Shown piece by piece: positions 1 through 11,200 of a DNA stretch of 60,000 nt; within the stretch, counting starts at the first letter, position 1; each line of letters starts with the position of its first letter. The DNA is taken from positions 148,713,293-148,773,292 of the forward strand of contig CM043958.1 in assembly GCA_014529385.2 (NCBI GenBank), read 5' to 3'. Made by a program: the position numbers and the translations under genes. The stretch is from Adiantum capillus-veneris (lineage: Eukaryota > Streptophyta > Polypodiopsida > Polypodiales > Pteridaceae). The notes beneath the pieces are model-generated. The model saw only the letters and a list, made by a program, of their open reading frames with translations, made no database searches and had not been told where the DNA came from.

Positions 1-24
1 GCACTCGCTAATAATTCTTAGACT

Positions 25-3000
25 CTATGAAGAGTCGCATTCATTATCGATGAAAACATTGCGTTTAGGACGCGTTTCACAGATACGAAAGTCGTATCTC
101 AATTCCTTCGCCATTCTTTGAGCCGCTGCTTCTGCATAAATCGGCAATGCACTTCCACAAACAAACAAAAGTATATGTAGTTATTATGCATGTAATCAAA
201 ATTTAATATATGGATCTAATAACATTAGACGTAATTCTTACGCAAGATACATAAATGCCAAAAAGTGAAACACAACATAAATATCAAAAACACAAAAGTA
301 ATGTCAATGTAGTAGGAGCAAAGTCTCACTAGTCATCATAAGGGTCGACACGCGATGGCATGTCACCCTCATCCTCAACATCTAGAGAGGTAGATGCCTC
401 CTCTCGGCTTCGCTTTTTAGGGCAAAGCAATGGAACCACATAGTCTCTAATAAGAGACTCATCGGTGTCAAGCGTAGCACATGCTCGTTCAGATGATAAG
501 CATGCAGCCAAAACGGGAGCTGTACCACACCCAAGCTCCAAACAAATACCTCCACGTCGACAAAGCAGCTCAACAAAAGCTGCAACAAAAGCCTCCCTCC
601 GTTGCATCTCACCCCGCCAAGGCATCCCTGATCCTGATCTAGCCAAGGAAGGCTCCGGAAAATGGTGTGTCATGAACGAATCTGAAGGCTGGAGACCCAA
701 GTGAGAGAACATAGTGGTGCTCTCATCCACAAAGCATGCTGGCTGCATCCCAATTCTGTGTACCATAAGTAGCATAGAGCAGTGGCACTGCAAATCAAAT
801 TACAAAACCACAACATTGAAGAAAGAGCCTCAACAAAACTATACAATACTGAAGTGAAAACAATACCTGAATTCGACCAGATAAACTCTCAACATATCCA
901 TATGAACTATGATGGAGCACTATAATGCGACGATGTACCACCATCTGTGAAGCACGACAGAACCTCTCCACCCATCCAATAACCTCTCCTATTCATAGGT
1001 TCTTGTAAGAAAAAACTACCGATATTATGAAATAATATTAATGCAAGTAATCAAACACAACACAAATACCTGCAGTAGAAGCCATAATGAGAAGCCATCC
1101 AGAATCTGCAAGTGTAGAAAACGTCAAATGGATAGCAGATCGTACATGCTCCTCAGTGCAAATATCCCAACAAGATGGAGAAGAAGAACCAATATGCAAT
1201 CCACCAAAAGGAAGATCCAAGAAGACAAAATCTGCAGCCCACGAAACAGACTTTCCCCCACGAGTGTATGGCACACCGCTTGAGCGAGCTCTAGACATAT
1301 GTTGATGCACAAGATTCCACGATGCATTGCGAGTACCCTCTCTATAGTTTGCAGCGATAGAAATGTAATCGCCAACAATAGAAATACATCGTGTATCAAC
1401 AGGAAGCATTGGGTAACGCAAAGGAGACTCCAAAACATAGACAAATTGTATGCTCCTCCTAACAACAATCAAGCCCAAGGAGTCTGCGACAACATATTTA
1501 TGATATGTGAACTTTTTCACAAAGTATTAATAAAAGTCGACAATAAAAATTTTGACACTTACCATGCTCTAGAACATCCTTCACAATAGTGGTATCAACC
1601 ACAGTCTCCATCCTCTCACTAGACAAGTGGACACCTTAAAAGACATATACAACAATTTTTGAACCTACAAGAATCAACAGCATGAAAACATAAAAGTTAA
1701 AGAATGACATAAGCATACCTGGTTGTCTCGCCTCTGAAGTAGCAGGTGGTGGTTGTCTCGCCTCTGCTGCTGCATCCCTAAGCATGGTTTCTCGAAGCTC
1801 TTTCTCTCTCTCAAGGATGTGACCCTGCACCATATCTAACCACCATGGACATGTATCTGTCTCCCATGTTGTCAAAGTGGGCATGCTAGGGGGATACATA
1901 TATGTGTCCTTTGACGCAGTCTGTGCCCACTGTCTCACCACAAATGGGAGAGTTTGCAAGATCCCCTTTGAAACCAAAAGTGACAAAAACCTAACAAGAA
2001 ACAAAAACATTGAACACATGACTCGATAGTGACATACAAAGCAAGATCAAAATTGTTACAAACCTGTAAGCCAATCGTTGAGCTGCCATTCGAAAAGTAT
2101 CAACTTTCTTGAGTGCTTGTTTCTCTACATCTTTGCTTTTGGCCTCCAAAGAAACCTCCAAAGGATAGAGAAAAGGCCTAGCTTCAAACTTAATTTCATC
2201 AAAGTAGAACCCCAATGTGCATTCATGTGGCAATGGTGCCCCTCTTGGCACATTTGAATTGTCCAAAACAAGTTGTGTTGCTCTCTCATAGACACGAGCA
2301 AGGTAGCCCTCTCTACGCAGCCAACTACAAATTTAAAAAAAGCAAAGTTGTGTTATTTATTATCTCTTAGACAAAGCAAGCCAAACATTAAATAACTAGT
2401 AAATCATACTCACTGTCGAAACAAATTATCTCCCTTCTTCAAACCAAAAGCAATCCTTGTGATCCTATCAGACTCGAGTAATGAAACCCATTGGATTTTA
2501 TTCTGCATAGGGGCATCATGGAGTGCAATCAAGTTTAGCTTCTCTAAAGTTGCCCAGCTGTCATGTCCCCATTTGAGTGACATAATCTTTGCCAACCAGT
2601 CTGTCCCAAGATTGGGATCCAAAATATTCAAGAGCTACAACACAATACAAAGAGCATGAAGTTTTACTTCACATCCATAACAACAATCAACACAATGACT
2701 ATTGCTTGATTATTTGGTGAAGTGTACCTTTCCAATGCGTTCTTGATATTTATGTATTATCTCACGATGAATGCTCTTCTCCTCCTTCTTCACGTCCTCT
2801 ACAGGCATTCCTTGCTTGAGTTGAGTCGATCTAGACTCTTTCTCTTTAGTTATTTGAATCTAAAAAAGAAATCAATTTGTCTAAGAGTTATTCAAATGAC
2901 TTAAAAATAATTTGCAAGCAAAAAAAAAACAAAACTCACATCATAAACTAGCATGCCAAGGTAGCGTCGTGTGAGTGGTTACCAAGGTTCTGCACCTTTA

Positions 3001-5368
3001 GCATACTTTCTTCGCACAGATGCAATTAGTTTCTGGTCTTTGTCGGGGAGAGTTTTTAGGTAGCTTTCATGTTCAGCTGCACATATGTGATTGGTGTTCA
3101 CAATCTCATCCCATATGTGAGTGGCCACCAAAGCATGCATGTTCATACTGCAAAAACCCATATTGATTTGTTTCCATAATAAAGTATTCAACAACAAGAT
3201 ATATGCTTTAGTAGATACTCACACATTCATTCGTTGCAAGCTACTCAGCAATGCAATCTCAGGAACCTTGGTGGGATCTATGATAGTACAAAGGACCCTA
3301 CAATGTCTCTCCTTTGAGGTGGAAAACTTCTCTTTGATAGCTTCAGTCCATGCAAGCGTGCGATGGTTGCCCTCCCAAACATAAAACATGCGGTCTGACA
3401 GATCTGCAAACCTTGGTTGGCTTTTGAGCTCCAACTCATACTCCTCATTGATTTCTGTCCAAAGAGGATCCCACTTTTCCTTGATGTCATCTTCAAAACA
3501 AGAAACCAAAATTAGTGAATTCAAAAAGAATTTTAAAAATAGAAATTCACTTAACAAATTTAAGAAGCTTCAACTTACCTGTAGCAATGGTTTGCTCTCT
3601 TTTAAATGTCCAAAGTGAAACAATGAAAGCTCCCTTTTCTTGCATATATCCTTCCCTTGCAAAAGCCGTTTTTAATCCACCTAAATCATCTCTTAAACCT
3701 CTGACTCTAGCACATGGAATCAACCTACACAATGGTATAGGAGGACAGTCGAAGCAACTGAACATACGTGTGGTCTAAAGTACATCGGCACCTCTATGCA
3801 TAAAAATATTTTGCTCCTCATCAATCTCTGCAGCTGCAATTACCTCATCTCGCATTTCCCAAGGGATAATTTGAAGTTCGTTTTCTTCGGGAGCCAATGT
3901 GTCATCAATTTTGTGCATAGAACCTTGGTCAACATCCACAGAGTGAATCTCTTCCTCTTCAATGCCATGACACTCTGACATTTCTGTTACTGACACTAAT
4001 GACACCTGTTCACTACTATCAAGTGGTTGTGTAGACTTTTCATTACGTAGACTTTTCTTTAATCTTCCACGAGATGGACTACAAATAAAATACACAATCA
4101 ACATCTGAAAAAATTTGTACATTGCCTCTAAACATGAACTTTAACATGCATGTCTATAAGCAATGAAAACTTGCCTCTAAACATGAATGTTAACATGCAT
4201 GTCTATATGCAATGTTACACAGTCCATTGGAGGAGACAAAAAATAAAGATTGAAGACAAAAAATAAATACTATCTCCAACAAAACATTGCTTGTAAAGAT
4301 GCACGCTAACATGTAACATGTATGACTAGAACCTTTTTTGTGCATAAAAATAAATTCTAGAAATACAACAATATATTTTGCTACTCTAATGAAACATTGG
4401 TTTTAAACATGCACGTTGACATGCAGGTCTTTAAGTTGCCCTTCAATAAAATACACAATCAATCTTTGAAAATATTTGGACAGTACCTCCTTTGAATGTG
4501 GAACAAAATTTCAAAAAATATAATAATCCAATGGACACCTCACATGAGGGTTTCTTAATATTGAATGTAAAAAACAAAAATAATCTCTTTTGAAACATTA
4601 ATCACTTTTCTCTAAACATGCATGTTAACATGCAGGTTTTTAGACACTAATTGACTTGAAAGCTTGGATGATTTGAAAGATTTTTTTCATATGTAAACAT
4701 CGTCTCTAGGCATTCACATTAACATGCAGGTCTTTAGACACTAAATAAAATTTAGCAAGCTACAAACATTCTCGTCAATGGGTAGTTCTAGAAGCAATAC
4801 AACAATATATTTTGCTACTCTAATGAAACATTGGTTTTAAACATGCACGTTGACATGCAGGTCTTTAAGTTGCCCTTCAATAAAATACACAATCAATCTT
4901 TGAAAATATTTGGACAGTACCTCCTTTGAATGTGGAACGAAATTTCAAAAAATATAATAATCCAATGGACACCTCACATGAGGGTTTCTTAATATTGAAT
5001 GTAAAAAACAAAAATAATCTCTTTTGAAACATTAATCACTTTTCTCTAAACATGCAGGTTTTTAGACACTAATTGACTTGAAAGCTTGGATGATTTGAAA
5101 GATTTTTTTCATATGTAAACATCGTCTCTAGGCATTCACATTAACATGCAGGTCTTTAGACACTAAATAAAATTTAGCAAGCTACAAACATTCTCGTCAA
5201 TGGGTAGTTCTAGAAGCAATTTGCTTTTGTAAAAATAGATACATTATTTTTTATACAATTTTCTTTTAGGCATGCACATCGACGGGCACCTCTACATGTA
5301 TAATAATGACATCAAAAAAATGGTGAGAAAATGTACCTTACAGGAGGGCGTCCTTTACGTCCCGCCAT
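25..5368 (-). CDS. ParB-like domain fused to beta-class DNA amino-methyltransferase (13 exons, in-frame stops present)
   Basis: Splice-site and phase reading gives exons 5368-5337, 4078-3579, 3490-3223, 3147-2940, 2859-2728, 2634-2414, 2324-2064, 1990-1719, 1634-1563, 1483-1070, 988-867, 787-330 and 151-25. All junctions are GT-AG and all phases agree, giving about 1028 residues. The start MAGRKGRPPV gives an AT-hook-like basic stretch, followed by an acidic linker. Residues about 128-266 look like a ParB/sulfiredoxin fold, with GNHR at 218-221 and an ENxQR-like end SLQRMN. After a helical middle, a methyltransferase follows: DLPFGG near residue 745, then LELGCGT near 917. This order (motif IV before motif I) defines beta-class N4-cytosine/N6-adenine methylases. 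Oddities: an in-frame TAG at 3777-3775, which a 69-nt intron (3843-3775, phase 0) would remove; an in-frame TAA at 2981-2979 with no good splicing escape; and DLPF instead of DPPF/Y. A role in DNA modification is inferred. This copy may be a young pseudogene. Confidence 0.72.
330..1483 (-). other. Beta-class DNA amino-methyltransferase domain (exons 10-12)
   Basis: Exon 10 ends in a hydrophobic strand plus the catalytic-loop position DLPFGG (codons at 1217-1200), then a helix and the strand GWLLIMAST. Exon 11 adds VIGWVERFCRASQMVVHRR. Exon 12 has EMQRREAFVAAFVELL, then LELGCGTAPVLAACLSS (541 downward) and TLDTDESLI, the usual SAM-binding FxGxG-like motif I followed by the acidic motif II. Beta-class enzymes have the (D/N/S)PP(Y/F/W) loop before motif I, as here. 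Here Leu replaces the first Pro, one base change from CCT to CTT, so activity is uncertain. Confidence 0.65.
3223..3732 (-). other. ParB/Srx-like domain of the fusion gene (exons 2-3)
   Basis: The segment starts with LIPCARVRG, followed by a helix-like DDLGGLKTAFAREGY that matches the ParB N-terminal pattern (a short helix ahead of a GxxxPI-type strand). It continues to a strand-loop YVWEGNHRTLAW, the counterpart of the ParB box II GERR/GNHR nucleotide-binding loop. It ends in PEIALLSSLQRMN, which resembles the ENxQR box III. The intron at 3578-3491 splits a codon cleanly. ParB-family domains bind CTP or cut DNA, and in phage proteins they precede a methylase. Which activity, if any, remains here is unknown. 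Confidence 0.62.
4363..5220. repeat. Two-copy tandem duplication (about 436 and 422 bp) in intron 1
   Basis: 4363-4798 and 4799-5220 are nearly identical. Both run from the AACAATATATTTTGCTAC block to GGGTAGTTCTAGAAGCAAT. I see a 12-base deletion in the second copy (after AAACATGCA) and a single A/G change. The array lies wholly within intron 1 of the ParB-methyltransferase gene, so it does not touch coding sequence. The near identity points to a recent duplication. Confidence 0.9.
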
Positions 5369-6164
5369 TGCTCCTCTCCGATTTTTTGGTGATGTTGGCA
5401 TAGAGATGCAAGCTTTGGGTCGATACTCGGATGACAGATGCTGTAACGCTCAGACTTCGCAGGTGCTTTCTCACCTGCATGTGCAACTCAGACTCATAAC
5501 CATATTTTGAAAGCCTCAAGAGACCAAAATGAACCATTTTCCAAAACCTTGAAACCATGACAGAGAAATCTTCACACATCAGAATAGTCAATTATATACA
5601 TGCATATACATGTGTTTGTGTATAAAATTGACCTGAAAGAAATAAAGGATCTAAGATCAACTACATTCGTCCAGCATTCGTCATAAATACAAGGAGATCA
5701 CAGAATAAATTCGGGCTCTCCAATTCTTTGCCACTTTGCCACTGCCCTCTCAATTTCACCTCTTTGGGACAACTATACTATTTAGTATAGTATAGCAGGA
5801 GGTAGCTCATTCTTCTGTTAATTAAACCCTCTTTCTTTAATGCTTTCTCTCTGAGTGGCGCCTCCATCATACTTCAAATTCTGCATATTTTCTTCACCAC
5901 TTTAGCACCAATTCTCCTCCACTTCGTCAGAAGCAGAAAACCTCCCACCTCCCACCTCCACTTTGTCAGAAGCAGAAAACCTCCCACTTCGTCAGAAGCA
6001 TAGGCCTTGTGCATCAAGGATCCACCATTGTTTTATTTCTTTGCTACCCAACTCCTCATTGATCATCTGAAACTACCCATTTTATCATCTGCGGACTACC
6101 CATTTTTTCTCTAAACTCCACAATTTTTACCTTGTTGGCACCCAGTAGGCATGCTCCTCCACAC
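5369..6164. promoter_or_regulatory. Upstream flank of the ParB-methyltransferase gene, pyrimidine-rich on the plus strand
   Basis: No convincing coding exon is seen here. It presumably contains the 5' leader and promoter of the minus-strand gene that starts at 5368. A block about CCTCCCACCT/CTTCGTCAGAAGCAGAAAA is repeated three times at about 5917-6003, and TTTAGTATAG repeats near 5780. No TATA box can be assigned with confidence. Confidence 0.35.
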
Positions 6165-6329
6165 CATGGAGTCTATTAAACTCGAAGTGCCCGCCTCTCA
6201 ATCAGAGGGATCCATATCAAACAGAGATGTCGTGGAGGTCCTACATACTCCCAGAAGAGCGTATGCGACAAGGAGGTCCTTATCCAACAAAAGGATTCTC
6301 GAAAAGACAGGGTTCTCCACAGATAAGGT
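6165..6329 (+). other. Candidate first exon of the plus-strand transposase transcript
   Basis: An ATG at 6165 opens a polar, basic reading frame (TPRRAYATRRSLSNKR) that ends at a plausible donor, AAG|GTAGAT, after 6329. The next good acceptor, TTCTAG at about 8197, would join it in frame to TGGATTGCAGCTACA and the ATG at 8214. The reading frame then continues into the transposase. No homology to a known domain is recognised. The frame also runs on to 6420 without splicing, so it may be a chance ORF. Confidence 0.22.
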
Positions 6330-8198
6330 AGATACATCACAGTCAAATAAGGAGGACAAAGAGTGCTTTCAAAGCTTTGATTGGAGCTTTCTTATTGGAG
6401 CTTTGATTGATTTTGATTGATAAAATTATGAGAGAGAGAGAACGAGGGGGGAGGGGGGGCAGCAAGGCAAACGAAAAGGATTTCTTCTTCCCCTTCTTTG
6501 GCTATCCCTCTCTTCTCTCTCTTTTTCGGTTGCCCGTCATCTCTCCCAACCCTTCAACACTAGACAGGAAGGAAGGTTCTGGTCTGGTTAGCACCATCAT
6601 CAAATCACACCCTCCCCACCTCTCTCTTTCTTTCTCTCTCTAAAAGCTACCTGTAGGTTGTCTCTCACAAATTCACAAGTTGTCGCTCTCTATATGCTCT
6701 ACTACCCTCTAGTGTCGGCCTGCCAGACTAACTGCCACAACGGTGATTCTCTGTCCCGCCCTTGCGACGATTCCATCCTCATGATGAGTCGGAGTCCTAC
6801 AGTCTAGTAGGGCGTCTGTGCTTCTCTTATTGGAGCTTTCTTTCTCTCTTAATTGAAACGCATCACGCATCATACCTGTTGCTCACAATGACAGAGTTGG
6901 GACTGCAAGCCTTGCTCGAATCTTGCCGAGAACTATCGAGAACTGCGCTGGGTGAGTGACTGCCGCGAACTGCGCTGCCGAGAACTGTCGATTTGAGACT
7001 GCTCCCAAAGAGCGCACGTTAACGTGCGCTCACTGCTCAGGAAGAAACAAATGTTTCACTACTCAGGAAGAAACGTGCGCTCACTGCTCATTTGTTTCAC
7101 TACAAAGGTGAAACAAATGCAGGAAGGTCTTTTGCCCATAAGTAGAGTTAATTAGAGACTAAACTACACCCGGCTCATTTGGCTTACCTAGCAAGTGCTC
7201 TTAAGTAATTATAACCAGTAATGTATTTTTTGCCTCTACAAAGAGTTAATTAGTGATTAATATTTGGTTTTTATTTGTACACCCGGCTCATTTGGCTTAC
7301 ATAACAAGTAATTCATAACCAGTAAGGTATTTTTTGCCTTACATAACAAGTGCTCTTAAGTAATTCATAACTGCAAAACGTAAACGTGCGCACAGTTTAG
7401 CTGCTCCGATCGAAACCTGCACCACTTTGCCCCCAAAGATCTGCTCCCAAAGATCGGCACGTTAACATGCATGTTTAGAGTTGCTGTGACACCTGCTCCC
7501 AAAGTGCGTGCCTCTGTTGTAGATTTGAGAGCTGCTTCCAGAACTGCATGTTAATGTGCGCTCACATCAAGCTCTCCAGAGATCTTGTTAGACTAATTTT
7601 GAGTTGCCGTGACACCTACTCCCAAAGTGCGTGCCTCTGTTGCAGATTTGAGAGCTGCTTCCAGAACTACATGTTAATGTGCTCTCCTAGGAAATCCAGA
7701 GTGGAGTAGTGATTTTGAGTTGGTGGAGTAGTTATTTGTCTTGAACAACGTTTTTGGTGCATTCATTATTTTAATTTTTAATAATTTTCAATCATTAAAT
7801 GTTCACGCTGCTGATTTTTAAAAAGTTTATATTAAATCTAATTGTTTTTTTTTTTTGAAAATATGTTGAAAAGAAAATCGTCACTAATGTGTCTTGAATT
7901 GCTCACGGATATGGAATAATCATTTATGGCAGCAGGATATAGACAGGATATGGACAGGATATGGAATAATCATTTATGGACAGGATATGCAACGTACGAT
8001 TCTACATTTATGGCAGTAGGATATAGAATAATCATTTGCATGAGAATCATGAAACGAGAATCATGAAACGTTTTTGTTGCAAAAAAAAATTAAAGTTTAT
8101 ATTAAATCATTTTTATTTATTTTTGTAAACATTAAAAAACATATTTAGATTTGTTAAAAAGGGATTCGTCATATTTGAAAGCTGTTGTGTCATTCTAG
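6330..8198. repeat. Shared spacer between divergent genes, made of short duplications and palindromes
   Basis: No gene is visible. 7140-7370 holds two versions of a block with CACCCGGCTCATTTGGCTTAC and AAGTAATTCATAACCAGTAA. About 7490-7555 and 7610-7680 are two copies of a unit with GACACCTGCTCCCAAAGTGC and ending ATGTTAATGTGC. 7920-8030 repeats TATGGAATAATCATTTATGG. Palindromes such as GCGCACGTTAACGTGCGC (about 7014) and GAAACAAATGTTTCAC recur. The CT-rich 6420-6640 stretch resembles a plant 5' leader. Confidence 0.6.
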
Positions 8199-8213
8199 TG
8201 GATTGCAGCTACA

Positions 8214-11200
8214 ATGGGTCGTCAGATTACTATCTATGGTCCAGTTTGTGGTCAAAAACTTTTGTTACTTCTTGAAAACAGATTACATGAATTACCTTTG
8301 CAGTCAGTGAGAGAAATTTTTGGCTTGTTTACGAGTTCGTTTACTTTGCACCCATTAACATTGAATGGTGAACATGTAAAAATGGAATCCTCAAGGTCAG
8401 ATTCTGGTGAAGAGGTCTTTTTACTGGATCATGAAGTGTGCCAGTTTTTTAAAGTTCGAATAACAAACACTCATGAACGTCAGGGCTCCCCGGGAAGTGA
8501 AGCTTCTCCAATAGTTATGGATATTGGTTCAAGTGATGTCCCAAAGAATCAGACCAATGTCATGGATATAATTCGATCAATGCCCAATAAAAACAATCTT
8601 CATTCTGCTTTGAAGAAGACTAATGAAATTGTTCAATGTAAGGAGATTCCTGCTCAATACGATGGATAAGTTGCATTTGAATTGCCACCAACAAGCAACG
8701 ACAATACAATGGTTGGCATGGAGCAGCGTCATGATTGTCATTTGTGGACAGAATATGTCACTTGTAGTAGTGATTGCTTTCCTGGTGCCATTCGCTTCAG
8801 TAGGTGTTCAGGTCATCTCTGTTGTGTCAATGATGCATGTCCTTTCTATTTGCGAGCAAGAGTTCATAATGAATCACAATGGCGTGGTCGTCTCTCTAAA
8901 GTTATTTCCATTGGAATATTGACACCTGAGCTGGGGACAGTGGTTTGTGTCCATTGCAATCAAATGCCTTTTTGTGTTGCAACATGTCCTGCTGTTATTT
9001 ATTACTGTTTGCCAAAAGATAAGCGAAGAGTTAGTCGATGTGCTATTCATATGGGAGAGCATAAGCACCCTTGTGTTCAGGGAAAGAATAGGTCTGCTGA
9101 GCAAATGATAGATTCGCTTCTGCAAACTAAAGCAAATCAAGCTCCTTTCACTACTGCCAAGCAATTAGAACGTGTTGCTACCCAAGACGTGATATTAGAT
9201 AAGCTTCTGATGGAAACTGCTGGCAAAAATGACTCTATTGAAGATGGAGAGTTTTCAGAATTTCTTGATACCATTACTCCCCTATCTAACAAGCGAAGAA
9301 TAGAGAGGAGCTTAGAGATTGCCAAGAGGTCAAAGCATTTCAGTGCAAAAGGTTTGGAAGCTGTCCTAGACCTCAAGAGCAGGTGTAGGTATCATTTCAT
9401 TCATAGTGTACTTTTTCTTGGACAGCTTGGAGGTTCAGAGCAGCCACATGTGTTCAAAATGTCGATCATAGGTCCAGGGAGTGGAGTTGACTTGGTGAAT
9501 AAGATGCGTCCAGGAGGAACTTTAGAGAAAATGTGGGTTCACTTTGATCATGTGCACCGTGTTCAAGGGTGGCCAACAATGTCTGCTCATGTCTACGACC
9601 CATTTGTGCGTGAATTAATGACAATTGCCACTTGTGAATTCACTGTTGAAAATAAATTTTCTCAAATAGAGTTTTGGAAAATGTTAAAGAAAGTGGTGCA
9701 AGATCAAGGGTATGAAAAGCCAGAATTCAGAGGGTTTATGGCAGATGAAGCAAATGCAAATTGGATTGTTGTTCGGACTGTTTACTTTGGTGGGGCAAAA
9801 ACAAAAATACCTTCCAAAGAACGATCATGTGGATTTCATTGGGAGCAGTCCATGATTCGACATGCAGTGAAATGTATCCGTCCATCTTTACAAGAGGATC
9901 ACAAAATCTTGTGCCGAAAATGGCGGAGTGCACCATATGAGAATCAAGCAGACATTTGTAAAGAAGATCTACGCCAATTTTGGAAGGCAGGGCGTGTTGT
10001 CGATGGAGAGATGGCTTGTTTAGAGACTTGGATGGCTTGGTGGGATGTAAGAGTACAACATTGGGGAGGGAGATTTGTAACACAGGATGAGTCTGGAATT
10101 TTTGTGCCCACAACAAACTTGTCTGAGGTTAAGCATGCAAGCATGCGTGCATCTATTGGTTACAAAGAGAAAATTAGCTTGTATGAGGCAGTTGGTGCAG
10201 ACATGGCAATGGCAGTGCTACAAAGCGTCAAATACAACGTTTATCTAAAAGGTGTTAGGTCTGCTACTGGTCCTGGGATCGATGATCTCGCAAAGCGATT
10301 TTTGGACCGATCATCAACAACATCAGCTTCCAAATCCCTCATTGACTTGACACACTCTTCAATGTCTGAGATGGGTTTTCAAAGCCCTGAAATGAATAGA
10401 GCTCCCTTGCGAGAGAAGAGTGTTAAGAAGAAGCGACCAACATTTGTTGATGTAGATGAGTTGCTTGATAAGACAGTCATAGACCAGAATTTGTGACAGT
10501 TAGAGAGCCGGTTGTAGGGCCAGATGTGCATCCAGAGACTAGCTGTGGAGTTGGCAAATATTGGCACGAGGTTAATGTTCCAAAGACACTTTGGGCTATA
10601 AGAAGAACTGAGCCTGGTCGAAAGATGACTTGCTTTGGGATGGTTGATAATCAGAGTGTTAGATGTGCACGATACATCAATGAAGGGAATGACGATGTCA
10701 CACGTGGAACTGCTGCTCCATGCTTTTGGGGACACAGAAAGTATCCTGCCTCTGGTTCAAATCTAGGTGGTTTAGTTGAAGGTTTTGTGTGGTTTTGCAA
10801 CTCCAATAACATGCATACATGGTGGATACATGAAATGATTGTAGGGGCTCCAGGGCCAGCATCAGGTGTTTGGCCTGTAGCGCAGGGAACACAATTGTTG
10901 CCAGTTGAGGTGGAGCACTTGCAAGCAAATGGATTTGTCCTTCAATCGACAACAAAAGCTACCAATTTAGGTAGTGGTTTGCGATCAAGAAATAGTGTTC
11001 CCAGTGCCTTCCGTCCTAGGTATAGGGATGGGAAGATTGTTAAGTGGAGATCAAAGCTGACAAAAGATTTTCATACAAGGATTGCTTTGGGGAGCACACT
11101 TGAAGCAAAATTGGTGAAAGAAGTGATTATTGTGTGCAATGAAACACATGTTTTCTATGTCAGTACAGAGGGGTCCAAGGCAAAGGGGATAACATACTCA

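Noticed and set aside
329-331. TAG as the real end of the methyltransferase gene
   Set aside because: An in-phase donor at this point and a good acceptor at 153-152 extend the protein with gene-like residues. Termination here stays possible but is less likely.
2979-2999. GTAACC as the true donor of exon 4, avoiding the TAA
   Set aside because: Phase 2 at this site does not fit any acceptor before 2860 without a new stop, whereas the GTGAGT at 2939 keeps phase.
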